A DNA stretch of 64,000 nt from JANSXG01 sp024743075 (GTDB lineage Bacteria > Planctomycetota > Phycisphaerae > Phycisphaerales > UBA1924), in contig CP159477.1 in NCBI GenBank assembly GCA_042140185.1, positions 434,001-498,000 on the forward strand. The letters run 5' to 3'. The notes beneath the pieces were generated by a model, which was given only the letters and a program-made list of their open reading frames with translations, was not told where the DNA came from and did not search any database. A program made the translations under genes and the position numbers. Positions within the stretch are counted from its first letter, which is position 1, and each line of letters begins with the position of its first letter. This document shows positions 50,402-58,335 of the stretch, one piece after another.

Positions 50402-51615
50402 TCCCCATCGGAGTGGACCGGCCGCGAAAGCGACCGACCGTGATCACGTACTGGCTGGTCGGGATCTGCATCGTGGTCTCGCTCATCCAGATCGTGCTGA
50501 ACCGGTTCGCGCCGGGCACGCACGACCTGCTGTTTCACACCGACACGCAGGGCGCGAAGTCGCTGCTGATGCTCGGCTGGCCCCCGGTGCACGAGTTCAA
50601 GTTCTGGCAGGTCGTCACGTACCAGTTCCTCCACGCCGGGCCGATGCACCTGTTCGGGAACATGCTGTTCCTCTTCGTGTTCGGGCCGCCGGTGGAGGAC
50701 CGGATCGGCCGGATCGGCTTTCTCACGCTGTACCTCGTCGGCGGGATCGCGGCCGGTGCGACGCACCTGATCATCGAAGGCGACATGGTTGCGGGCCAGT
50801 ACATCGTCAGCCCGGTGGTCGGCGCCTCGGGCTCGGTCGCGGCCATCACCGGCGCGTTTCTGATGCTCTTCCCCGGCACGGGCATCCGTGTGCTGCTGTT
50901 CTTCTTCATCATCGGCGTGTACACGATCCCCGCGTGGTGGATGATCCTGTTCGCGGTGCTCAAGGACCTGATCTTCGCGGGCTCGAACAGCGGCGTGGCC
51001 CACGCCGCCCACCTCGGCGGGTACGCCTTCGGCTTCGGCGCGGCGTACGCGCTGCTCGCGACGAAGGTCATCGCGCGTGAGCCGTACGACCTGTTCACGA
51101 TCGGTCGCCAGGCCAAACGCCGGCGCCAGTTCCGCGAACTGACCACCAAGCCGATGTCCGACCGGGTCTGGGACGCCCCGCGCGGCGCGAAAGACGGGAA
51201 GGAAGGACCAAAGCCCAGGCGCGTGTCCGCTCGCGGCGAGGCCGAGATGAAGGTGCGCGGGGCGGTGCACGAGTCCATCGAGGCCGGCGACCTCGATGAG
51301 GCCGGGCGTCGGTACCTCAAGCTGGTCGACGAGTTCGGCGCGCAGTGCCTGACGCGCGACGGCCAGCTCGCGGTGGCGAACCACCTGCACGCCTCGGGCG
51401 ACCACCAGCACGCGGCGCTCGCGTACCGGCAGTTCACCGACCGGTACCGGGCAGACGCGGAGACCAACCGCGTCCGGCTGATGCACGCGGTGCTGCTCGC
51501 GCGATACCTCAACGATCCGATCGGGGCCGAGCGCGAGCTCGACGCGATCGAGCACCACAAGCTCAGCAGCGACGAAGCCGATCTGGCCTCCACGCTCCGA
51601 GAGGAACTGGCATGA
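50395..51615 (+). CDS. Rhomboid-family intramembrane serine protease with C-terminal soluble extension
   Basis: This protein of 406 residues starts at a GTG (50395) with GGGAGG upstream. The six-helix rhomboid core includes HAGPMHLFGNMLFLFVFGPP (the loop region with helix 2), the catalytic Ser motif VVGASGSVAAITGAF and the His in SGVAHAAHLGGYAFG. The last 160 residues are cytosolic, basic and then helical (RRYLKLVDEFG, LAYRQFTDRYR), TPR-like in look, and not found in minimal rhomboids. It overlaps guaD upstream and trpF downstream (ATGA), so all three are translationally coupled. Substrates unknown. Confidence 0.9.
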   Translation: MLIPIGVDRPRKRPTVITYWLVGICIVVSLIQIVLNRFAPGTHDLLFHTDTQGAKSLLMLGWPPVHEFKFWQVVTYQFLHAGPMHLFGNMLFLFVFGPPVEDRIGRIGFLTLYLVGGIAAGATHLIIEGDMVAGQYIVSPVVGASGSVAAITGAFLMLFPGTGIRVLLFFFIIGVYTIPAWWMILFAVLKDLIFAGSNSGVAHAAHLGGYAFGFGAAYALLATKVIAREPYDLFTIGRQAKRRRQFRELTTKPMSDRVWDAPRGAKDGKEGPKPRRVSARGEAEMKVRGAVHESIEAGDLDEAGRRYLKLVDEFGAQCLTRDGQLAVANHLHASGDHQHAALAYRQFTDRYRADAETNRVRLMHAVLLARYLNDPIGAERELDAIEHHKLSSDEADLASTLREELA

Positions 51616-52274
51616 CCGACGACCATCGCATCGGGCCGATCCGCACGCGGATCAAGATCTGCGGCGTGCGCGATCCGGAGACTGCGCTGATCGCCGCGGA
51701 GTGCGGGGCCGACTCGATCGGTCTGGTGTTCGTGTCGAGTTCTCCCCGCTGCGTGACGATCGATGAGGCGTACGAGATTCAGAGCGTGCTCCCGGCGTTC
51801 GTGACGAGTGTGGGCCTGTTCGTGAACCCGAAGGCCGAGCCCTACCTGCAGACGATGGTGCAGGCCGATCTCGATCTCGGTCAGTTGCACGGCAAGGAGC
51901 CCGAGCCCCTGGTGCGCGAGATCGGGCCGGACCTGATCAAGGCGATCCGCTACTCGCGCGAGACGATCGAGGCCGACCTGCGCAAGTGGTCGCGGATCGA
52001 CGAGCTCGACGCGGTCCTGATCGACGGCGGCGACGGCGGCACCGGCGAGAAGGCCGACTGGGCGCACCTCGCCGAGGTGATCGACATCTGCGACCACCCG
52101 GTGATTCTGGCGGGCGGTCTGACGCCGGAGAACGTGGGCGAGGCGATCCGTACCGTGAGGCCCTTCGCCGTCGATGTGAGTTCGGGCGTGGAGTCCGAAC
52201 CCGGCGTGAAGGACCCGGCGAAGATCGCGGCGTTCTGTCGCGCGGTGCGCGAGGCGGACCACGCGCTGGCGTGA
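51612..52274 (+). CDS. trpF: Phosphoribosylanthranilate isomerase
   Basis: This TIM-barrel enzyme of 220 residues isomerises N-(5'-phosphoribosyl)anthranilate in tryptophan synthesis. Family blocks: IKICGVRDPETALIAAECGA (catalytic Cys), LVFVSSSPRCVT, LGQLHGKEP, VLIDGGDGGTGEKADW, VILAGGLTPENVGEAI and VDVSSGVESEPGVKDPAKI (catalytic Asp and the phosphate loop). The ATG overlaps the rhomboid stop (ATGA). Other trp genes are absent from this strand. A TrpG/PabA-like gene lies 1.7 kb downstream on the opposite strand. Confidence 0.95.
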   Translation: MTDDHRIGPIRTRIKICGVRDPETALIAAECGADSIGLVFVSSSPRCVTIDEAYEIQSVLPAFVTSVGLFVNPKAEPYLQTMVQADLDLGQLHGKEPEPLVREIGPDLIKAIRYSRETIEADLRKWSRIDELDAVLIDGGDGGTGEKADWAHLAEVIDICDHPVILAGGLTPENVGEAIRTVRPFAVDVSSGVESEPGVKDPAKIAAFCRAVREADHALA

Positions 52275-52405
52275 GCGAGCGCGCGATTCCCCCGAAGAGG
52301 GACGAACCGATTCGACCGTAGCGGTTTTCACCGATTCCTCACCCAAGGCGTCCCGCGAGCGGGGTACATTTCGGGTGCGGGTGGTGTTCCCGCGGGGAGG
52401 TGCTC

Positions 52406-52657
52406 ATGGCACGAGCAACGACACCGAATCGTCGCACGGGCACGCGTCGCTCGACACGCGAAGAACTCGAAACCACTTGGGAAGGCGCCTGGCCGCTCAG
52501 CAGTGTTGCAGCGGAGGCGGTGTCGCGGTTCGGCGCGGCGGCCTCGTCGTGTGAAGAGCGGGCGTGCTTTCCGGTCGTGCCCCGAACGCTGCAGTCGGAA
52601 GCGGACCGCCATCCGGAACGGTCGTGTTCGGGCATGGTGGCGGAGCCGCTGAACTGA
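52406..52657 (+). CDS. Possible small basic protein
   Basis: This is an 83-residue frame with an excellent Shine-Dalgarno (GGGAGG, 5 bp before the ATG). It begins MARATTPNRRTGTRRSTREE. It overlaps the tail of the minus-strand gene at 52497 for 160 bp, so at most one of the two readings is likely to be right there. No similarity is recognised. Confidence 0.3.
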   Translation: MARATTPNRRTGTRRSTREELETTWEGAWPLSSVAAEAVSRFGAAASSCEERACFPVVPRTLQSEADRHPERSCSGMVAEPLN

Positions 52658-53081
52658 GCGATCCGGCGCTGGCGATGAGTCCGGCGGCGAGCGTGCGCCC
52701 GGGCCCTGTGGGGATGCTGGGCTGCTTTGCGGTTGGCTTGGTGACCGGTTTCTTCGACGACTTTGCTTCGCGCTCGGCTTTGGCGCGGGCCTTTCGACGC
52801 GCTTCGCGCCGGGCGCGGGTCTCGCGGGCCATGGTCCGGCAGTGGAGCAGCGCTTGGGTCGCGGCGAGCCGGCGCCGGTTGCGCTCGATCCTGTTGATGG
52901 CGTCCTGCGACGCGTCGCCGGTGGGCGTCGGCGGGGCCATGAGCTCTTCGAGCGTGTCGAGGGCGGTACGCTGGACGCGCTGCATGGTCAGTTCGCTGAG
53001 GCGGCGCTCTTCGCGGAGCTGCTCCTTGAGCGAGCGGGTGTCGGGGCGGGCGGAATCGACGGTGTTGGGTGTGGTGTGCAT
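52497..53081 (-). CDS. Unknown charged helical protein
   Basis: This protein of 194 residues starts at an ATG with AAAGGA upstream. The N-terminal half is helical and charged (RSLKEQLREERRLSELTMQR, RNRRRLAATQALLHCRTMAR, then RARREARRKARAKAEREA). The last 60 residues are Pro/Ser-rich and may be read in the wrong frame. No membrane segment or recognised domain is present. The longer frame to 53333 passes through repeat-rich intergenic sequence. Confidence 0.5.
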   Translation of the reverse strand: MHTTPNTVDSARPDTRSLKEQLREERRLSELTMQRVQRTALDTLEELMAPPTPTGDASQDAINRIERNRRRLAATQALLHCRTMARETRARREARRKARAKAEREAKSSKKPVTKPTAKQPSIPTGPGRTLAAGLIASAGSLSSAAPPPCPNTTVPDGGPLPTAAFGARPESTPALHTTRPPRRTATPPPLQHC

Positions 53082-53269
53082 ACGCGTGGTCCTTTCGTAA
53101 GAAGGCGCGCGAGGCCCACGCGGCGCGCGCCGGACCGGTACATGCGCGAAGGCGATGCGAGAATCTGCAGGAACCACGGGCAGAAAAAAATTTTGAAAAG
53201 TCGGAAAGTGGCGATGCGCCGGAGCCCACCCGGCGCGCGCCGGGGCGGACTTGCGCTGGGATTCGGGTC

Positions 53270-53408
53270 GGGTGGCATGGCCACGCGAAGCGTGGCTATG
53301 TCCGGTGTGGTGTGCGCGAAGGGGGACTTGCACGGGTTGCCCTCCGGGTCAACCCGTGGCACCCAATTGGGGATTCGCATAGCCACGCGTTGCGTGGCCA
53401 TGCCACCC
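53270..53408. repeat. REPIN-like inverted repeat element
   Basis: This 139 bp element has 31 bp arms at 53270-53300 and 53378-53408 that are inverted copies of each other at 29 of 31 positions. Each arm starts GGGTGGCATGGCCACGC from its outer end and itself forms a small hairpin (CCACGC/GCGTGG). The 77 bp spacer contains another hairpin (CACGGGTT/AACCCGTG). The whole 381 bp gap between the neighbouring genes otherwise holds only further short palindromic scraps. Confidence 0.8.
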
Positions 53409-53462
53409 GAGCAGGGCTTCGCATCGTCGCCTCGAAGGGCGACCATGCCACTCCCAGTGAAC

Positions 53463-53945
53463 TCAGCTCGCCGGGTAGAACGTCGCGCCGGCTTTCACGC
53501 CGAAGGTCACGTGGTCGCCGACGTTGAAGTCGCTGGTCCGCTGGAGGTGGTCGAGTTTGGCGACGATGGGCATGCCGGCGTCGACGATGACGCAGCCGTT
53601 GGACGAGTCGATCTCGATGATGGTGCCCTGGATGCGGCGCGGGCGTCCGTAGACGGGTTCGACGTAGGAGCCGCCGGTGCCGCAGACATCGATGCGCCTG
53701 GCCTCGACGCGGATGGAACCGAGGATGCGCTTGCCCGGCTCGGTCTTGACCGGGGTGTTGACGAGCAGGTGCATCTGGTGGGTGGGCTTCTGGACCTGGC
53801 CGGTGGTGTGTCCGGTGAAGGTGAGGACGACCTTCTCGGCGTCCTTCTCGAGCAGTTTGGCGCGGGCGATGCGCTTGCTGGCCGGGGGGGCGGAAGCAGC
53901 GGCGGGAGCGGCGGGTGCGGCGGTGCTGGCGTCGGAATCGGTCAT
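53463..53945 (-). CDS. Unknown small protein
   Basis: This protein of 160 residues starts at the ATG at 53945 with an Ala-rich N-terminus (MTDSDASTAAPAAPAAASAP). The body is a beta-rich domain (LLEKDAEKVVLTFTGHTTGQ, ILGSIRVEARRIDVCGTGGS, PRRIQGTIIEIDSSNGCVIV) that resembles small OB or beta-barrel folds. It ends 56 bp before trpG/pabA starts the next unit upstream and is on the same strand. The frame is open to 54389 only because it overlaps that gene. Function unknown. Confidence 0.65.
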   Translation of the reverse strand: MTDSDASTAAPAAPAAASAPPASKRIARAKLLEKDAEKVVLTFTGHTTGQVQKPTHQMHLLVNTPVKTEPGKRILGSIRVEARRIDVCGTGGSYVEPVYGRPRRIQGTIIEIDSSNGCVIVDAGMPIVAKLDHLQRTSDFNVGDHVTFGVKAGATFYPAS

Positions 53946-54001
53946 CGTCGGGGCTCCGGAGTGGGCGTCAGGAGGGATGGTAGCGGGGCGGGCCGGGGCG
54001 T

Positions 54002-54655
54002 TCAGGGCTGGAGGGTCGCGACGTCGGGGCGGGGCAGGCCGAGGAAGTTGGCGAGGATGAGCGGGCCCTCGGTGGTCATGAAGGACTCGGGGTGGAACTG
54101 CACGCCGTTGACGGTGGGCTGGCCGGCGGGCGTGGTCTTGCGCAGGCCCATGACGACCTTGCCGGCGGGGTGTCCGTCGTGCGCCGGTTCCTCGGACCAG
54201 GCGGAGATCTCCCAGCCGTCGGGGGCGCCGGCGGCGACATCGACGACCAGGGAGTGGTAGCGGGTGGCGATGAAGGGGTTGGACAGCCCCTCGAAGATGC
54301 CCTTGCCATCGTGGAAGACTTCGCTGGTCTTGCCGTGCATGATGCGGCTGTGGCGGATGACGGGCATGCCGGAGGTGAAGCCGATGCACTGGTGCCCGAG
54401 GCAGACGCCGAAGATCGGGACGCGTCCGGAGAACCGCTCGACGATGGCGTTGGAGACGCCGGCCTCGGTGGGGGAGCAGGGGCCGGGGGAGACGATGATG
54501 CGCTCGGGGGGCTGACCGTCGTTGAGGGTCTCGACCTCGTCGGGGGTGATCTTGTCGTTGCGGACGACACGCAGATCGACCGAGGCATCGAGCTCGCCGA
54601 TGCGCTGGACGAGGTTGAAGGTGAAGCTGTCGTAGTTGTCGATCAGAAGGATCAC
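54002..54655 (-). CDS. trpG: Glutamine amidotransferase TrpG/PabA
   Basis: This class I glutamine amidotransferase of 217 residues hydrolyses glutamine to supply ammonia to anthranilate or aminodeoxychorismate synthase. The start is a GTG at 54655 (VILLIDNYDSFTFNLVQ) with a GAGGA ribosome-binding site. The catalytic Cys is in VFGVCLGHQCIGF-type sequence (GVCLGHQ), and His-Glu is in NGVQFHPESF. IIVSPGPCSPTEAG is the oxyanion-region motif. TrpG and PabA are not distinguishable by motif. The partner TrpE/PabB is not in the window. Confidence 0.92.
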   Translation of the reverse strand: MILLIDNYDSFTFNLVQRIGELDASVDLRVVRNDKITPDEVETLNDGQPPERIIVSPGPCSPTEAGVSNAIVERFSGRVPIFGVCLGHQCIGFTSGMPVIRHSRIMHGKTSEVFHDGKGIFEGLSNPFIATRYHSLVVDVAAGAPDGWEISAWSEEPAHDGHPAGKVVMGLRKTTPAGQPTVNGVQFHPESFMTTEGPLILANFLGLPRPDVATLQP

Positions 54656-54732
54656 GCGAACATCCTCACGGGCGTGGGTGGACCGCAGAGGATAGCGGGA
54701 TCGGGGCCGATCGGCGGGAGAGAGATCCGCCT

Positions 54733-55529
54733 TCAGGCCGCCTTCCGGCTGGTGCCGGCGATGCCGTCGCGGCACACATAAAACAGCCGGTCGGTGATCG
54801 GGTAGGGCAGGCGGTTGAAGTCTTCCTCGACCTTGCCGGATACCTCGTTGATGAAACCGGGCTCGTTGGCGGGGATGGCGAGGAACATGTCGCGGCTGGG
54901 GGTGGCGACCATGAAGTCGCCGCCGAACTCCGGCGCGAGGGTGCGGAAGAGGGAGGAGAGCAGCAGGCGCGAGGCGTCGTAGCCGTCCTGGATGGACAGG
55001 AGGATGGCCTTGCCACCCTCGTCGGATTCGAGGCTCTTGAACTCGAGGGCGGGCGCGTACTCGTCGAGGTTGCGTCGGGCGACTTCTTCGAGGTCTTCGG
55101 CGGTCTTGCCCCAGCGGAGCATCTGCTCGGTGGTGACGCTGACGGTCATGTTGGGCAGGTCGATGACGAAGACGATGACGGTGTCGTTGACGAACGGCAC
55201 GTGGGCGACGAGCTCTTCGGAGAGGTGCTCGAAAATGCTGGTGGGCTGGATGCGCGGATGATGCGCGTCGCGGCCATCTCCCAGGGCATGTTGCCGACGG
55301 AGAAGGTCTCGTCGTCGAAGAGGTGGTCGAGGTACTGCTCGACGATCTCGACGCCGCGGTCCTCGTCGGTGGTGACGAGCCGGTGGAGGTTCTCGAGGTC
55401 GAGGCGACGGCCTTCGACGATGAGCTCGGTGGGGCCGGTGAGTTCGATGTGCAGTTCGGGTTTCATCCGCGCGAGGATGGCGCGGACGTGTTCGGCGAAC
55501 GCTTCTGGATGACGCGGCAGTCGTGCCAT
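54733..55529 (-). CDS. DUF1444 family protein (frame interrupted near 55,256)
   Basis: This soluble protein has a repaired length of 265 residues, which is the usual DUF1444 length. The first part (MARLPRHPEAFAEHVRAILA, LDLENLHRLVTTDEDRGVEI) and the second (VPFVNDTVIVFVIDLPNMTV, AILLSIQDGYDASRLLLSSL, PITDRLFYVCRDGI) are in different frames. They join if one G is added to the GG near 55256 (CC to CCC on the coding strand), giving RIQPTSIFEHLSEELVAHVP. The function of DUF1444 is unknown to me. The gene lies 77 bp upstream of trpG on the same strand. Confidence 0.8.
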
Positions 55530-55699
55530 GGGTGCAGCCCCTCGCTCTGTTTCCGAGGCAGGCCGGTTGAGCGTGCCTCGCAGTGTGAAGGGACTATCGG
55601 GGCTGGTCCAGCGCGACTTCGGGCCTTGATGGGGTGCGCGGTCAGATAACCTGCGGACGGACATGAGCAGCCCGACCGGTGAGGCATGGATTGCGCGTG

Positions 55700-57112
55700 T
55701 CAGCGTCCGGAGTTGTTCTCGGAGCCGAAGGACTCGAGCGTCGGGGGGGTGCCGGGTTCGTGGCGGTATTCGAGGGGCTGGCCGGTCACGGGGTCGGTGG
55801 GGTGCTCGTCGACGTAGGCGGGGATGAGGGCCTGGATGGAGTCCGGCCAGTTGCCGGTGTCGAGGCGATGGGCGGCCATGGCGAGGAGCACGTCGAGGGC
55901 GATGGTCTGGGCGCGGTACTTCGAGGTGTTCTGCACCACGCGTGCGACGGCGGGCATCGCCAGGCGGATCACGGCGTAGCGCGGGCTCAGATCCTGCACG
56001 TCCTGTTCCATGGCTTCGAGGATGGATGCCTGCGTTTCCGGGTCGCTTTCGTTGATCGCGGCGCGGATCCGGGCGTAGTACTCGTCGGCCTTGGCGAGGC
56101 TCGTGTCGCGGCGCACGGCGAGATAGCCGGTGACGTCGGACAGCTGCGGTGTGAAGCCGCCGTCTGGCGCATCGGGCTCGTAGCTCTCCATGATGGTTTC
56201 GCCGGCGGAGGGGATGTACCGGCCTCCGGCGGTGTGCGTGCGGAAGTGGAAGTCGCGCATGAACAGGGCTTCGCCCTCGATGGCGGTCTCGAGACTGCCC
56301 AGATCGGCGAGTTCCGCCTGGGCACGGCGCAGGGTGGCGAGGGCCTGGGGCGTGAGGTCGGGGCGCGTTGCGAGGTGGGCGATCTCCTCGGCGATCACGG
56401 CGCTGACGGCGTAGCCGACGAGGTGTTCGATGAGCGTGATGTGGCGCGTGAGGATGCCGGGCAGCGGCGCGATGTCCTCGAGGAGTGAGGCGGCGCGCTC
56501 GGTCTCGCCGCGCTCGGCGAGCACGCGTGAGGTGGCGACGACGGTCATGGTGTGTTCACGGAACTGCCCGAGCTCGCCGAGGGTCCAGCCGAACATCGGG
56601 ACGAGGTCGCCGTCGTCGTCGTAGGCGGTGGGGTACCCGTTGGCGAGGTTCGGCGCCTCGAGCGAGGCGAGGAAGTCGTCGAGGAGGGCCCGTTCGAGGA
56701 CGAGTTCGGCAGCGCGCCGGGCGTCGATGGCCTGCAGGGCGATCTTCTCAGCATCGATATCGTCCGGATCGGGTTCGGCGGCGATCGCGTAGAAGTTGAG
56801 CGAGCGGCTCTGGGTCTGTTGGTATCGCTCGTCGGAGATGATCTCGTCGGCGAGGATGTCGATCTGCTCATCGAGTTCGGCCAGCGCCTCGATCAGCTGG
56901 GGGTAGCGGCTGGGCTGGTCGGGGTCGGGCTGACCACGCTGGGCCAGTTCGAGGGCTTTGGCGTGGACGGTGGGGTCCTCCGAGGGCTTGGCGATCAGGA
57001 CGCTGACGACGACCCAGATGGCCCCGATGAGCACCACGAGCCCGAGGGCCATCACCACGCGGAGGAGCTTCGAGCGTTTCTTCGGCGGCGGCGGGGGAAC
57101 TTCGGTCATCAT
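55700..57112 (-). CDS. Unknown single-span membrane protein
   Basis: This protein of 470 residues starts MMTEVPPPPPKKRSKLLRVV. One transmembrane helix (MALGLVVLIGAIWVVVSVLI) lies near residue 20, and a large helical extracytoplasmic domain follows. The helices carry TPR-like patterns but no clear repeat. The C-terminus contains LDVLLAMAAHRLDTGNWPDS and IPAYVDEHPTDPVTGQPLEY, a block often found in planctomycete hypothetical proteins. Starts between 57109 and 57112 cannot be separated (two ATG codons). No classical ribosome-binding site is seen. Function unknown. Confidence 0.75.
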   Translation of the reverse strand: MMTEVPPPPPKKRSKLLRVVMALGLVVLIGAIWVVVSVLIAKPSEDPTVHAKALELAQRGQPDPDQPSRYPQLIEALAELDEQIDILADEIISDERYQQTQSRSLNFYAIAAEPDPDDIDAEKIALQAIDARRAAELVLERALLDDFLASLEAPNLANGYPTAYDDDGDLVPMFGWTLGELGQFREHTMTVVATSRVLAERGETERAASLLEDIAPLPGILTRHITLIEHLVGYAVSAVIAEEIAHLATRPDLTPQALATLRRAQAELADLGSLETAIEGEALFMRDFHFRTHTAGGRYIPSAGETIMESYEPDAPDGGFTPQLSDVTGYLAVRRDTSLAKADEYYARIRAAINESDPETQASILEAMEQDVQDLSPRYAVIRLAMPAVARVVQNTSKYRAQTIALDVLLAMAAHRLDTGNWPDSIQALIPAYVDEHPTDPVTGQPLEYRHEPGTPPTLESFGSENNSGR

Positions 57113-57207
57113 GGGGAGGTATCCGGAGGGAGGTTGGTGTGTCGGTGGGATGCCGCGGGGGCGGGGTTGTGTGGGCCCATTGGGGCGATATCGCCGATCT
57201 GCTGAGC

Positions 57208-58326
57208 ATGGGGCTTCTCCGTAAAACGAGCAAGTGGACTGTGAGGCTCGCAGCCGCCGCACCGATGTCCTGCGGGAGTGCGGTCACCTACGCCGCGCCG
57301 ATCGTGGATCTCGGCGCTCTGCCCGCGTTCGCTCCGCGGATCTCGCCGGCCGGCGAGGTGTTCGGAGCGATGCACGCGGACGGAGTTTCACCGCGCCTGG
57401 TGCGCTGGGGTTCGCCCGAGGGTGAGGCGGAGGAACTGGCGACGCCGGAGTGGCTGGCGCCGACGCGTCTGGCGATCGGGGCGGACGGGATGCTGGTGCT
57501 GTCGGCGTGGGATACGCGCGAGGCGTGGCGAGAGCTGCCGTACCTGTATGGGGCGGATGGTGGGCTGGTCGAACTGCCGCACGAGGGGAAGTTTGCGGGT
57601 GAGGTGTCGCTCCCGGCGATCGCGATGGGCGCGGATGGTGCGGTGTACGGGTTCGGGCGTCTTCAGAGCGAGGACCAGCCGGTGGTGTACGGCGCGGCGG
57701 ACGAATTGCCGGTGCCGGTGGCATCGCCGATGGCGGGCGGGCGCGTGGAGTCGGGGTTTGTTGATGCCGCGGGCGGTCTGGTGATGAGCGTGTCGGCGGA
57801 CGGGGTGGGGCCGGCGCGGACGATGCGACTGGCGGGGGAGCAGTGGGTCGACCTTGGTGATCCGAGCTCGACGGGGGAAGACGGCTGGATGGTCGCGCGG
57901 GCCTGCGAGCCGGGCGGCGTGATGGTGGGGGCCGGAGCTGCGAGTCTCGGCGCGCCGATGGAGCCGGTGCTGGTGTCGCCGGGCGGCGGGATCGAGTCGT
58001 TGGGGCTGCTGGACGGATGGATCGGCGCGGAGGCGATGGCGGTGAGCGGTTCGGGATGGGTGGTCGGCGAGGCGACGGTGCTTGACGAGGCGATGTTCGA
58101 GCTGCGCGGGCAGGCGTTCGCGTGGCACGAGACGGTGGGGCTCATCGAACTGGAGGGCGAGGGAGGCTGGACGCTGCTGAGCGCGACGGGGATCAGCGAT
58201 GACGGCTGGGTTGTCGGTGTCGGCGTGCTGGATGGTGTGGAGCGGGCGTACGCGATGCGGATTCCGTCGCCGCCGGGGCTGCTGGTGCTCGGTCTTTGCG
58301 CTGTGCGCTCGCGGCGGCGCGTATGA
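57208..58326 (+). CDS. Secreted HAF-repeat-like protein with CTERM-type tail
   Basis: This protein of 372 residues has an N-terminal signal (WTVRLAAAAPMSCGSAVTYA). Repeats of the extracellular HAF type follow: PIVDLGALPAFAPRISPAGE, GIESLGLLDGWIGAEAMAVS and SATGISDDGWVVGVGVLDG. The C-terminal IPSPPGLLVLGLCAVRSRRR is a short Pro-Gly/hydrophobic/Arg tail like the PEP-CTERM-type sorting signal of the 38.1 kb gene. This suggests export and surface sorting. The MurL-like gene follows 9 bp downstream on the same strand. Confidence 0.7.
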   Translation: MGLLRKTSKWTVRLAAAAPMSCGSAVTYAAPIVDLGALPAFAPRISPAGEVFGAMHADGVSPRLVRWGSPEGEAEELATPEWLAPTRLAIGADGMLVLSAWDTREAWRELPYLYGADGGLVELPHEGKFAGEVSLPAIAMGADGAVYGFGRLQSEDQPVVYGAADELPVPVASPMAGGRVESGFVDAAGGLVMSVSADGVGPARTMRLAGEQWVDLGDPSSTGEDGWMVARACEPGGVMVGAGAASLGAPMEPVLVSPGGGIESLGLLDGWIGAEAMAVSGSGWVVGEATVLDEAMFELRGQAFAWHETVGLIELEGEGGWTLLSATGISDDGWVVGVGVLDGVERAYAMRIPSPPGLLVLGLCAVRSRRRV

Positions 58327-58335
58327 TCGGCGCCG

